Origin: Marinobacterium lacunae
GTDB lineage: Bacteria; Pseudomonadota; Gammaproteobacteria; Pseudomonadales; Balneatricaceae
Direction of reading: 5' to 3'
NCBI RefSeq assembly: GCF_000705555.1
Contig: NZ_JMQN01000043.1
Location: 1-64,000, forward strand
Length of the DNA stretch: 64,000 nucleotides
Below the pieces are notes generated by a model. That model saw only the letters and a list, made by a program, of their open reading frames with translations. It had not been told where the DNA came from and made no database searches. A program made the position numbers and the translations under genes. Of this stretch, positions 8,811 to 16,579 are shown piece by piece. Every line of letters begins with the position of its first letter. Position 1 is the first letter of the stretch.

Positions 8811-9803
8811 TCATATAAACGGCGTCAGCAGATTGAAAATCCAGCCCACCAGCGTAAAGGCGGTCAGCAGCAGTGCGAACAGCGTCACCAGCAACCGCCA
8901 CTGCATTACCTGCTTGAGCAGAATGAACTCGGGAAAACTGGCAGCCACCGTGCTCATGCAAAACGCCAGCGTCGTACCGATAGGGAGGCCGTTCTGAATC
9001 AGGCTTTCCATGACTGGAATCACGCCGGTGGCGTTGGAATACAAGGGGATTCCCAGCCCCACGGCAGCCGGGACCGACCACCATTGACCGTTGCCCAGAT
9101 GAGCCTCTATCCAGCCATCCGGTACAAACCCGTGCAGGGCCGCGCCGAGGCCGACGCCGATAATCACCCACTTCCAGACCCGGCCAAATATGTCGGCGGT
9201 TTCCGAGCGGGCGAAACTGTGGCGCTCGGCAAAGCTCAACTGGCGCGGTGCGCTGGATGGGGTGAGGGGGCCTCCCTGTTGTCCCCGTTCGAGCGCTTTG
9301 CGGGCGAACGACTGCAACCAGCGCTCGGCGCGTATCTGGTCGAGAAAAATGCCCCCAAGAATGCCGACCGACATGCCCACAACCACATACAGCAAGGTGA
9401 ACTTCCAGCCGAGCAAGCTCAGCAACAACAGCACCGCCACCTCGTTGATCAACGGCGATGTAAGCAGGAACGCCATGGTGATGCCCACCGGAATGCCTGC
9501 CGAGGTGAAACCGAGGAAGACCGGAATGCTCGAGCAGGAGCAGAACGGGGTGATCGCGCCGAAGCCTGAGCCCAGCAGATAGCCCACACCGCGATGCCGG
9601 CCCGCGAGAAAGTCGCGAACACGTTCCACATCGAGTGATGCACGGGCCAGCGCGATCAGGTAGATCATCACCACCAGCAGTACGTAGATCTTGCTGACAT
9701 CCTCGACGAAAAAGTGCAGGGCGTCGCCGAGCTTTGTTTCGGGTGACAGACTCAACAGACCGTAGACCAGCCAGTCGGCCAGATAGGTGAAGATCTCAAA
9801 CAT
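8811..9803 (-). CDS. Permease of the ArsP/DUF318 family
   Basis: 330-aa inner-membrane permease with 8-10 predicted helices. It carries a CSCSS cluster after a Gly-rich loop (FGAITPFCSCSSIPVFLGFT) and a second repeat with PLYSNATGVIPVMES, both typical of PF03773 permeases. ArsP members export organoarsenicals through cysteines; the exact substrate here cannot be read from sequence. It is second in the arsR-led operon, 24 bases after arsR, with the thioredoxin-like gene next. The cysteine cluster plus adjacent CxxC protein suggests thiol-reactive arsenic as substrate (inference). Confidence 0.85.
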   Translation of the reverse strand: MFEIFTYLADWLVYGLLSLSPETKLGDALHFFVEDVSKIYVLLVVMIYLIALARASLDVERVRDFLAGRHRGVGYLLGSGFGAITPFCSCSSIPVFLGFTSAGIPVGITMAFLLTSPLINEVAVLLLLSLLGWKFTLLYVVVGMSVGILGGIFLDQIRAERWLQSFARKALERGQQGGPLTPSSAPRQLSFAERHSFARSETADIFGRVWKWVIIGVGLGAALHGFVPDGWIEAHLGNGQWWSVPAAVGLGIPLYSNATGVIPVMESLIQNGLPIGTTLAFCMSTVAASFPEFILLKQVMQWRLLVTLFALLLTAFTLVGWIFNLLTPFI

Positions 9804-9827
9804 GGCTCATCTCCTTGAAGCCGGGGT

Positions 9828-10199
9828 TCAGGACGCGGCCGAACAGAGCCGTTCGCTGTCTGAAGGGCGGTCTTGCATCAATGCCAAACGGCTTTCCGGC
9901 TGTCGCAGGAGAGTCGGGTTGTGTTCCCGCGTTTGCCTCAGTAACTCGACGATCCACTGCGGTATCTGCGGATGCAGACGGTAGAACACCCACTGCCCCT
10001 GACGGCGATCCTGCAGTAGCCCCGCGCGGCGCAACTGTGCCAGATGGCGTGATACCTTGGGTTGGCTCTCATCAAGCGCCTGCATCAGCTCGCACACGCA
10101 GAGCTCACCTCTGGCTTCGATCAGCAGCAGGCTGCTCAGGCGCAGCTCGTCGGAGAGGTTCTTGAACAGCTGGGCCGGTGATAAGGTCGGCATCGTCAT
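9828..10199 (-). CDS. arsR: ArsR-family arsenic-responsive repressor
   Basis: 123-aa winged-helix ArsR/SmtB repressor. The ELCVCELMQAL segment holds the two closely spaced Cys of the classical As(III) site in the recognition-helix region, followed by SQPKVSRHLAQLRRAGLL, the DNA-binding helix. ATG 10199 is used; ATG 10193 is an equally possible start two codons on. The frame stays open to 11045 only because it shadows kbl. It heads the permease-thioredoxin-GAPDH-arsJ operon and likely autoregulates it through the AT-rich repeats just upstream (10223-10252). Confidence 0.92.
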   Translation of the reverse strand: MTMPTLSPAQLFKNLSDELRLSSLLLIEARGELCVCELMQALDESQPKVSRHLAQLRRAGLLQDRRQGQWVFYRLHPQIPQWIVELLRQTREHNPTLLRQPESRLALMQDRPSDSERLCSAAS

Positions 10200-10222
10200 G
10201 GTGGTGCTCTTGATTGATCCTG

Positions 10223-10252
10223 TATATATGGAAAAGTATATATATGGAAAAG
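10223..10252. promoter_or_regulatory. AT-rich tandem repeats in the arsR promoter, candidate operator
   Basis: TATATATGGAAAAG occurs at 10223-10236 and again at 10239-10252 (period 16), with a degenerate third copy CATATGTAAAAG at 10253-10264. The block lies 24-65 bases upstream of arsR and before kbl. It may hold the ars promoter and the ArsR operator; direct rather than inverted symmetry is unusual for ArsR. Confidence 0.5.
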
Positions 10253-10361
10253 CATATGTAAAAGCCCCAAGCCTGATCTGAATCAGCTGTGGCTCCACAT
10301 TCGCGTCTTGAGAGTCAGGCGCTATCTTTATAGGCACAAACGCGAGCGAATGGAGTGCGGA

Positions 10362-11555
10362 ATGAAGCGTGAGCAGTTCCTCGAAAGCCTGAGTGCGCAG
10401 TGTGAAGCGCTGAAGCAGGACGGGCTCTACAAAACAGAGCGTCAAATCACCTCGCCCCAGTCCGTCGATGTGACACTCGGCGGTGGTCATACCGTCGTCA
10501 ATTTCTGTGCTAACAACTACCTTGGTCTTGCCGATCATCCGGCACTGATTGAGGCGGCCAAGCAGGGATTGGATCAGCACGGGTTTGGTATGGCATCGGT
10601 GCGCTTTATCTGCGGCACCCAGGATATACACAAGCAACTCGAAGCCTCGCTTGCGGCGTTTCTCGGTATGGAGGACAGCATTCTTTACTCCTCCTGCTTT
10701 GACGCCAACGGCGGTTTGTTCGAAACCCTGCTGGGCTCTGAGGACGCGGTGATCAGTGATGCGCTGAACCACGCCAGCATCATCGATGGAGTACGCCTGA
10801 GCAAGGCCCGACGCTGTCGCTACGCCAACAACGATATGGCTGAACTGGAGCGACAGCTCAAGGACACCCAGGATTGCCGGGTGAAACTGATCGCCACTGA
10901 CGGCGTGTTCTCCATGGATGGGGTCATCGCCAATCTGCCGGCGATCTGTGATCTGGCAGAGCGCTACGATGCGCTGGTGATGGTGGATGACTCCCACGCG
11001 GTGGGCTTCTTGGGTGAGCACGGCAGGGGCACCCCGGAATATCACGGTGTCATGGAGCGGGTGGATATTCTGACCGGTACCTTCGGAAAGGCACTCGGTG
11101 GTGCTTCGGGAGGCTATACCGCCGCAAGCCGCGCAATTGTCGACTGGTTGCGTCAGCGCTCACGCCCCTATCTGTTTTCCAACTCGTTGGCGCCGCCAAT
11201 CGTACAGGCCACGCTCACATCGCTTGAACTGGTGGAATCTCACGGGCGCGAGATGCGTGCACGGCTGCAGGAAAACAGCCGCTACTTTCGCCGGGAGATG
11301 GAAAGCGCCGGCTTCTCTCTGGCTGGCGGTGAGCACCCCATTATTCCAGTAATGATCGGCGATGCCGCGCTGGCCGGTGAGATGGCGGAACGTTTGCTGG
11401 CCGAGGGTATCTATGTGATCGGCTTCTCCTATCCGGTGGTGCCGATGGGGCAGGCCCGGATACGCACGCAGATGTCGGCCGCGCACAGCCTGATCCAGCT
11501 GGAGCGGGCGGTAGAAGCCTTTCATCGAATCGGTCGTGAACTGGGAGTGATCTGA
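10362..11555 (+). CDS. kbl: 2-amino-3-ketobutyrate coenzyme A ligase
   Basis: 397-aa PLP-dependent enzyme that cleaves 2-amino-3-oxobutyrate with CoA to glycine and acetyl-CoA, second step of threonine catabolism. Visible are [15 protein letters not shown] near the N-terminus, [17 protein letters not shown], and [14 protein letters not shown], whose Lys binds PLP. Start 10362 was chosen because GGAG lies 7-10 bases upstream and the N-terminus then matches the family; the frame opens at 10308. The stop overlaps the tdh start by one base. The pair forms the conserved kbl-tdh operon. Confidence 0.96.
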   Translation: MKREQFLESLSAQCEALKQDGLYKTERQITSPQSVDVTLGGGHTVVNFCANNYLGLADHPALIEAAKQGLDQHGFGMASVRFICGTQDIHKQLEASLAAFLGMEDSILYSSCFDANGGLFETLLGSEDAVISDALNHASIIDGVRLSKARRCRYANNDMAELERQLKDTQDCRVKLIATDGVFSMDGVIANLPAICDLAERYDALVMVDDSHAVGFLGEHGRGTPEYHGVMERVDILTGTFGKALGGASGGYTAASRAIVDWLRQRSRPYLFSNSLAPPIVQATLTSLELVESHGREMRARLQENSRYFRREMESAGFSLAGGEHPIIPVMIGDAALAGEMAERLLAEGIYVIGFSYPVVPMGQARIRTQMSAAHSLIQLERAVEAFHRIGRELGVI

Positions 11556-12583
11556 TGCGCGCGTTGGCGAAACTGCACCCTGAAGAGGGTATCTGGCTGC
11601 ATACCACGCAGCGCCCGAAAATGGGACACAACGATCTGATGATCAAGATCCACAAGACCGCGATCTGCGGCACCGATATGCATATCTACAATTGGGACGC
11701 CTGGGCGCAGAAGACCATTCCTGTGGGTATGACCGTGGGGCATGAGTACGTCGGTGAAGTGGTGGAGATCGGCTCTGAGGTCGAGGGCTTCAGGCCTGGC
11801 GATCGGGTGTCAGGCGAGGGCCATATTACCTGCGGCCACTGCCGCAACTGCCGTGCCGGACGTCGTCACCTGTGCCGCAATACCCAGGGTGTAGGCGTCA
11901 ACCGACCTGGCGCCTTTGCCGAATATCTGGTGATTCCCGCGATCAACGCATTCAAGATACCCGATAACATCTCCGACGACCTGGCGGCTATTTTCGACCC
12001 CTTCGGCAACGCCCTGCACACGGCGCTGTCATTCGATCTCGTTGGTGAGGATGTGCTGGTAACCGGCGCCGGCCCCATCGGTATCATGGCTGCAGCCGTT
12101 GCCCGGCATGTGGGGGCTCGTCATGTGGTGTTGACCGATGTGAACCCCTATCGCCTGGCGCTTGGGCGGCGAATGGGGGTTATCCACACCGTCAACGTGG
12201 CTGAGCAGTCCCTTGATGACAAAATGCACGAACTGCAGATGAATGAAGGCTTCGATGTCGGGCTGGAGATGTCCGGCGCGGAACCGGCCTTTCGCAGCAT
12301 GTTGGAGGCGATGAACCACGGCGGCAAGATAGCCATGCTCGGCATTCCAGCCGGCGACATGGCGATCGACTGGACGCAGGTGATCTTCAAGGGCCTGATC
12401 ATCAAGGGCATCTACGGTCGCGAAATGTTCGAGACCTGGTACAAGATGGCGTCGGTTGTTCAGTCCGGGCTCAACCTGTCCCCCATCATTACCCACCGTT
12501 TTCCCATCGAGCAGTTTCAGCAGGGGTTCGATGTCATGCGCTCAGGCGAGGCGGGCAAGGTGATACTGGAGTGGGACTCGTGA
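11555..12583 (+). CDS. tdh: L-threonine 3-dehydrogenase
   Basis: 342-aa zinc-dependent medium-chain dehydrogenase oxidising L-threonine to 2-amino-3-ketobutyrate, which Kbl then cleaves. Catalytic-zinc residues are in [13 protein letters not shown] and [12 protein letters not shown]; the structural zinc cysteines are in [15 protein letters not shown]; the Rossmann motif is [17 protein letters not shown]. Length is normal. It starts on the kbl stop (TGATG), and its last 50 bases overlap the 3' end of the opposing dapA-like gene, so no terminator separates them. Confidence 0.96.
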   Translation: MRALAKLHPEEGIWLHTTQRPKMGHNDLMIKIHKTAICGTDMHIYNWDAWAQKTIPVGMTVGHEYVGEVVEIGSEVEGFRPGDRVSGEGHITCGHCRNCRAGRRHLCRNTQGVGVNRPGAFAEYLVIPAINAFKIPDNISDDLAAIFDPFGNALHTALSFDLVGEDVLVTGAGPIGIMAAAVARHVGARHVVLTDVNPYRLALGRRMGVIHTVNVAEQSLDDKMHELQMNEGFDVGLEMSGAEPAFRSMLEAMNHGGKIAMLGIPAGDMAIDWTQVIFKGLIIKGIYGREMFETWYKMASVVQSGLNLSPIITHRFPIEQFQQGFDVMRSGEAGKVILEWDS

Positions 12584-13442
12584 GTTGCTCCAGAGCTTCC
12601 CGAATCGCCGCCTTGCTGCTCTCCTGTAACTCCACCATTGGTAAGCGCAGTTCAGCTGAGCATAGCCCCAACAGGGAGCATGCGTACTTGATTCCGGCGG
12701 GGTTGGGTTCCAGCCCCAAGGCCTGGATCATCGGTGTCAGCTGGCGCTGGATCGCGGTGGCGGTGGTGAAGTCGTTGGCGCGGCAGGCATCCTGCAGTTG
12801 GCGGCTATGGGCGGGTAGAAGGTTGGCGATGACGCTGATGATGCCGTTGCCCCCCATCGCGTTGTATGCGGCGGCGGTGCAGTCATCGCCTGAGAGGTAA
12901 CAGAACAGGTCGCCAATCAGTATCCGCTCCTGCATCGGTCTGGCCAGATCCCGGCACGCGTCCTTGACGCCGATCACCCGATCCAGCTGGGCCAGACGAG
13001 CCATCGTATCCGGTTGTATATCGACGATGGTGCGCGGCGGAATATTGTAGATGATGATCGGCAGATGGGTGTTATCGTGAACGTAACGGAAATGCTCGTA
13101 CAGCCCCTGCTGATTGGGCCGGTTGTAGTAGCCGGCGGCGCAGAGCAGTGCATCCACACCGGTTTGCTCTGCAGCCTGGGCCAGTGCCAATGCTTCTATC
13201 GGGTTGTAGGAGGTCGCGCCTGCAATTACCGGAATACGTCCTGCGATATATCGGCAGACCTCGGACAACAGCTGTTGATATTCAGCCTTGTTCAGCGCTG
13301 GCGCTTCGCCTGTTGTTCCCGCGATCAGCAGCCCCTGAGTGCCGTTTTCGAGATGGTGGTCCAGGCAGCGCAAGAGACTGGGGTAATCGATCTGTCCCTC
13401 ACTGAAGGGGGTGATCAAGGCAACGAGTGAACCTTCAAACAT
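12534..13442 (-). CDS. dapA: 4-hydroxy-tetrahydrodipicolinate synthase family protein (DapA-like)
   Basis: 302-aa class I aldolase of the DHDPS family, the lysine/diaminopimelate branch-point enzyme. It keeps the pyruvate-binding GTTGEAP motif, Tyr132 in IIIYNIPPR and the Schiff-base Lys160 in GVKDA. It is about ten residues longer than typical DapA, with a Pro/Ser-rich tail that overlaps tdh. The gene stands alone and is not next to bamC or other usual dapA partners, so it may be a second, specialised copy. A long leader with an attenuator-like hairpin (13500-13647) precedes it, suggesting transcriptional control in the leader. Confidence 0.85.
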   Translation of the reverse strand: MFEGSLVALITPFSEGQIDYPSLLRCLDHHLENGTQGLLIAGTTGEAPALNKAEYQQLLSEVCRYIAGRIPVIAGATSYNPIEALALAQAAEQTGVDALLCAAGYYNRPNQQGLYEHFRYVHDNTHLPIIIYNIPPRTIVDIQPDTMARLAQLDRVIGVKDACRDLARPMQERILIGDLFCYLSGDDCTAAAYNAMGGNGIISVIANLLPAHSRQLQDACRANDFTTATAIQRQLTPMIQALGLEPNPAGIKYACSLLGLCSAELRLPMVELQESSKAAIREALEQLTSPTPVSPCPPRLSA

Positions 13443-13499
13443 GGTGTTTCTCCCTAAATAGGTGGGTATAGGTGGTCGTGACCAGGTTCTCCGGGCATT

Positions 13500-13533
13500 A
13501 AAAAACCCGGTGGCGTAGTCCGCGACCGGGTTT
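13500..13533 (-). terminator. Attenuator-like terminator in the dapA-like leader
   Basis: On the minus strand AAACCCGGT and ACCGGGTTT arms enclose a short GC-rich loop and run into six T, 58 bases before the dapA-like ATG. An intrinsic terminator inside the leader of a biosynthetic gene is the hallmark of attenuation. A TAAACGC/GCGTTTA pairing between about 13619-13625 and 13537-13543 could form an alternative structure. Confidence 0.65.
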
Positions 13534-13551
13534 CTGTAAACGCTAAGATCG

Positions 13552-13647
13552 TTACCCTCTCAGCCCTTCATACACACAACACCCGTCCCGGACAGAAAAT
13601 GCCCGTTTATCGGCGTTGCGTTTAGAGAAGAGAGATGTGGCTATCAC
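13552..13647 (-). CDS. Possible 31-aa leader peptide before the dapA-like gene
   Basis: A GTG-started frame of 31 codons ends 19 bases before the attenuator-like hairpin. It is Arg/Lys-rich, contains two Lys, four Arg and an adjacent Cys-Cys pair near the end, and has no run of one regulatory amino acid that would name the signal. No clear RBS is visible. Its position relative to the hairpin is the only real support, so treat it as a hypothesis. Confidence 0.3.
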   Translation of the reverse strand: MIATSLFSKRNADKRAFSVRDGCCVYEGLRG

Positions 13648-13731
13648 AAGTGCGACGATCAAATCAGTAGTTGGTTGAGTTGAATCTAGCAACCAGCCTG
13701 CGGTTGGTCAATCGTAAAGGTTAGGGAATGT

Positions 13732-13764
13732 AAAAAGGCCCGCTGCCTTTTTGAGGAGCGGGCC
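13732..13764 (-). terminator. Terminator of the phoX-like gene
   Basis: On the minus strand GGCCCGCTCCTC and GCAGCGGGCC arms are followed by TTTTT. It lies about 60 bases past the stop of the PhoX-family gene and separates it from the dapA-like leader. Confidence 0.85.
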
Positions 13765-13822
13765 AAGCTGACAAGTCCAGTCATGAGCAGACGCCATCCC
13801 TGGCGTCGGTATTGCAAACGGC

Positions 13823-15727
13823 TTAGGCGCCGATGATGCCGCCATCCTTGCGGCGCACAACCATAATGGTTGAGCGGGGTTTGCTGCTGCCGCCAGCCGG
13901 GAAGTGGGACGGGGCAAGCTCTTCGCCCGGGTGCTGTACGCCGACGAAGACAGCGCGATGGTCCGGCGCGAATGTCAGGCCGGTGATCTCACAGGCGATC
14001 GGGCCCGTAGCGAAGCGGCGGATCTCGCCGGTTTCAGGATCGGCGCAGAGCATCTGGTTGTTACCCATGCCGGCGAATTCACCCTCGTTGGAGTATTTGC
14101 CGTCGGTCAGGATCCACAGGCGACCGTCGTTATCGAAGCCCAGACCGTCAGGGCTGTTGAACATGTTGTCGGCGTTGATGTTGGCGCTGCCTTTGTACAG
14201 GCCTTCACCGACTGTCGGGTTGCCGGCAATCACGAACAGATCCCAGTCGAAACCGGCAGCGGTATGATCACCACCGCGCGGCCACCAGCGCACGATCTGG
14301 CCGTAGTTGTTTTTGGCACGCGGGTTCGGGCCGCCCACCGGCTGGTTCTTGCCTTCAACACCGCGGTATTTGTTGTTGGTCAGGGTGCAGCACACGCTCT
14401 TGTTGTTCGGGTGTACGGCAATCCATTCCGGACGGTCCATCGTGGTTGCGCCAACCTGAGTCGCGGCTTCACGGGCGAAGATCAGTACTTCAGCCTGATC
14501 GGCAAAACCGTTTTCCTGGGTCAGGCCGTTCTTGCCATGAGTCAATTCCAGCCACTGGCCCTGACCTTTCAGCTCGCCTTCGCCAGCGTCGAAACGTGCC
14601 ACATACAGAGTGCCCTCTTCGAGCAGGTTGCGGTTAGCCGCCTGATCGTTGGGGTTGTACGTGTTCTTGGACACGAAGCGGTACAGGTGCTCACCACGCT
14701 CGTCATCACCGAGATACACCACGACATGGCCGTTGTCATCGACGGTTACGGCAGCGTTTTCATGCTTGAAGCGACCCAGCGCGGTGCGCTTCTGCGGTGT
14801 AGAGGTCGGATCCATCGGATCGATCTCGACGATCCAGCCATGACGGTTCGGCTCGTTCGGGTTTTTGGCGATATCGAAACGCTCATCCTGAGTGAACCAC
14901 TGGTAGTCGCTCTTGTCTTTCAGACCGTAGCGCTTCTGGTGCTTGTCGGCCGAGAACGCGGCATCTGCAGTACCGAAGAAACCGTTGAAGTTCTCTTCAC
15001 AGGTCAGGTAGGTGCCCCAGGGGGTCTGGCCGTTGGCGCAGTTGTTGAACGTACCCAGTACCTTCTTGCCAGCGGCGTCGGCTGAGGTTTTGACCAATGC
15101 ATGACCGGCGACGGGGCCGGTCAGCTCCATCTCGGTGTTGGCGGTGATGCGGCGGTTGTACTTGGAATCTTTCAGGTAGCTCCAGCCGCCGTTGGCATTG
15201 CGCTGTACTTCGAAGACCGATACACCGACAGCGGCCTGGGCTTTCTTCACCTCGTCGGCACTCAGCGCCTCTTTACCCTGATGGGGGAAGAGGTACTCGT
15301 AGTTTGTGTATTCGTTGTTCACGGCAATTACGCCGCGGTCTTCGCTCAGCGGGAAGAAGCTCATACCGTCGGTGTTGTCACCGAACTGGCCCGCCTGCGC
15401 AGCAGAGTCCTGCAGGCCGGATTCGTCGAATGCCGGTGCACCCTTGAGAATTGGATCACCCCAGGAGATCAGCGGCTCGGCGATATAGCCTTCCGGTACT
15501 TCGAAGGTATCGGCTGTGCTGGCCGGAATCTGGGTGAAACCGAGCAGTTTGCTTTCGGTCACGGCAGCAACGGCTTTTGCCAGCGGGGATGCGGCCAGGA
15601 ACAGACCCATGGCGGCGGCACTGCCCTGCAGGAAACCGCGGCGGCTCAGGCCTTTCTGAACCAGCTTGTCGAAGTCGCTGTGTTCCAGCTCGATATGATC
15701 TTCATCGTCGTAGGGTTTGTGGCTCAT
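13823..15727 (-). CDS. PhoX-family (DUF839) Tat-exported phosphatase-like protein
   Basis: 634-aa protein of the PhoX alkaline phosphatase family, predicted to be a calcium/iron-dependent phosphomonoesterase on a beta-propeller scaffold. A twin-arginine signal (LSRRGFLQGSAAAMG, about residues 28-42) predicts folded export to the periplasm. Family landmarks are INCANGQ-type GTFNNCANGQTPWGTYLTCEEN, RHGWIVEIDP, and NSPDGLGFDNDGRLWILTDG. PhoX members are often phosphate-starvation induced; a poor Pho-box-like repeat lies upstream. It is monocistronic with its own terminator. I give no symbol because several DUF839 proteins lack demonstrated phosphatase activity. Confidence 0.85.
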   Translation of the reverse strand: MSHKPYDDEDHIELEHSDFDKLVQKGLSRRGFLQGSAAAMGLFLAASPLAKAVAAVTESKLLGFTQIPASTADTFEVPEGYIAEPLISWGDPILKGAPAFDESGLQDSAAQAGQFGDNTDGMSFFPLSEDRGVIAVNNEYTNYEYLFPHQGKEALSADEVKKAQAAVGVSVFEVQRNANGGWSYLKDSKYNRRITANTEMELTGPVAGHALVKTSADAAGKKVLGTFNNCANGQTPWGTYLTCEENFNGFFGTADAAFSADKHQKRYGLKDKSDYQWFTQDERFDIAKNPNEPNRHGWIVEIDPMDPTSTPQKRTALGRFKHENAAVTVDDNGHVVVYLGDDERGEHLYRFVSKNTYNPNDQAANRNLLEEGTLYVARFDAGEGELKGQGQWLELTHGKNGLTQENGFADQAEVLIFAREAATQVGATTMDRPEWIAVHPNNKSVCCTLTNNKYRGVEGKNQPVGGPNPRAKNNYGQIVRWWPRGGDHTAAGFDWDLFVIAGNPTVGEGLYKGSANINADNMFNSPDGLGFDNDGRLWILTDGKYSNEGEFAGMGNNQMLCADPETGEIRRFATGPIACEITGLTFAPDHRAVFVGVQHPGEELAPSHFPAGGSSKPRSTIMVVRRKDGGIIGA

Positions 15728-15771
15728 GGTGATGTTGTCCTGTCGTTCAAGAAAAATTCAGTGCGCATTTG

Positions 15772-15791
15772 ATAACAGCCGCAGATGACAG
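15772..15791 (-). promoter_or_regulatory. Weak Pho-box-like repeat upstream of the PhoX-family gene
   Basis: On the minus strand CTGTCAT and CTGTTAT occur with a 6-base gap, and a further CTGACAT lies at 15812-15818. The Pho consensus is two CTGTCAT-like heptamers spaced by four bases, so the spacing here is off by two. PhoB control is plausible from gene function but only weakly supported by sequence. Confidence 0.3.
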
Positions 15792-15934
15792 AAATAAGAA
15801 ACCGACCGCAAATGTCAGTTTTTAGTCCGCCTAGCGCAGGGGAACGTGAATAAGACAGGGGCTTTGAGTCATTGTAGAGCGAGAGGAGCCGGCACATCGC
15901 TGAGGGCGATGCGCCGCCCGAAGTCAGTTGGGTG

Positions 15935-16372
15935 TTATTTCGCGAACAAAGTGTCGATGTTTTTGAACGCCTTGATCTCGATCGCATTGTCAGATGGATC
16001 AAGGAAGAACATGGTGGCCTGCTCACCGACCTCCCCGGCAAAGCGTATATAGGGTTCGATAACAAAATCGATGCCCAGCCCCTTGAGCCTGTCGGCCAGT
16101 GCCTGCCATTCATCCATTGGCAGCACGATGCCGAAATGCCGGGCCGGAACTTTGTGGTTATCCACATCGCTGGTTGCCGAACAGCCGCACTCCTCAGGCG
16201 CGACATGCGCCACGATCTGGTGGCCGTAAAAGTTGAAATCGCACCATTTTCCCGGTGAACAACGCCCCTCGCTGCACCCGAGCACGTGGCCATAGAAGTG
16301 GCGGGCTTCCTCCAGCTCACGAACGGGAAATGCCAGATGGAAGGGGTGAATACTCTGGTTGGATCCACTCAT
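15935..16372 (-). CDS. VOC (glyoxalase/bleomycin-resistance fold) family protein
   Basis: 145-aa vicinal-oxygen-chelate fold protein. Paired beta-alpha-beta-beta-beta modules are visible: [22 protein letters not shown], split as an N-terminal module with a His ligand candidate, and [18 protein letters not shown] with [15 protein letters not shown] in the second. His and Glu at these positions match the metal ligands of the superfamily. The substrate cannot be told. The gene is single, read towards the phoX-like gene, and diverges from clpB. A short cysteine-containing insert (EECGCSATS) sits between the modules. Confidence 0.85.
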   Translation of the reverse strand: MSGSNQSIHPFHLAFPVRELEEARHFYGHVLGCSEGRCSPGKWCDFNFYGHQIVAHVAPEECGCSATSDVDNHKVPARHFGIVLPMDEWQALADRLKGLGIDFVIEPYIRFAGEVGEQATMFFLDPSDNAIEIKAFKNIDTLFAK

Positions 16373-16490
16373 CTAGAACTCCTGACATCAGAATGTGTTT
16401 TGGTCAGTGTAGTGTGGTTTCCGATGCGAATTCACCCCGCGGTGTTTTGCGCCCTATATCAGTATTGTCTAATTTTTATTCATCAGTGCA

Positions 16491-16519
16491 CTTGAAGCCG
16501 GCGGAAAACACCCTCATTT
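16491..16519 (+). promoter_or_regulatory. Sigma-32-like heat-shock promoter of clpB
   Basis: CTTGAAG at 16491, a 13-base spacer, then CCCTCATTT at 16511 resembles the RpoH consensus CTTGAAA-N13-15-CCCCATNT with one inserted base in the -10. It lies about 60 bases upstream of clpB, a classic RpoH target, which supports the call. Confidence 0.7.
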
Positions 16520-16579
16520 ACTGAGGTAACAGAAAGTTCCGGAGTCTATCCGGCGCAGCAGAGTTCAAAAGGAGAGCCT

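Noticed and set aside
10200-11045. Long N-terminal extension of arsR
   Set aside because: It is antisense to kbl and runs through the AT-rich promoter.
13904-15085. 393-aa frame antisense to the PhoX-family gene
   Set aside because: Low-complexity Val/Gly/Leu translation with no RBS; it is a shadow of the coding strand.
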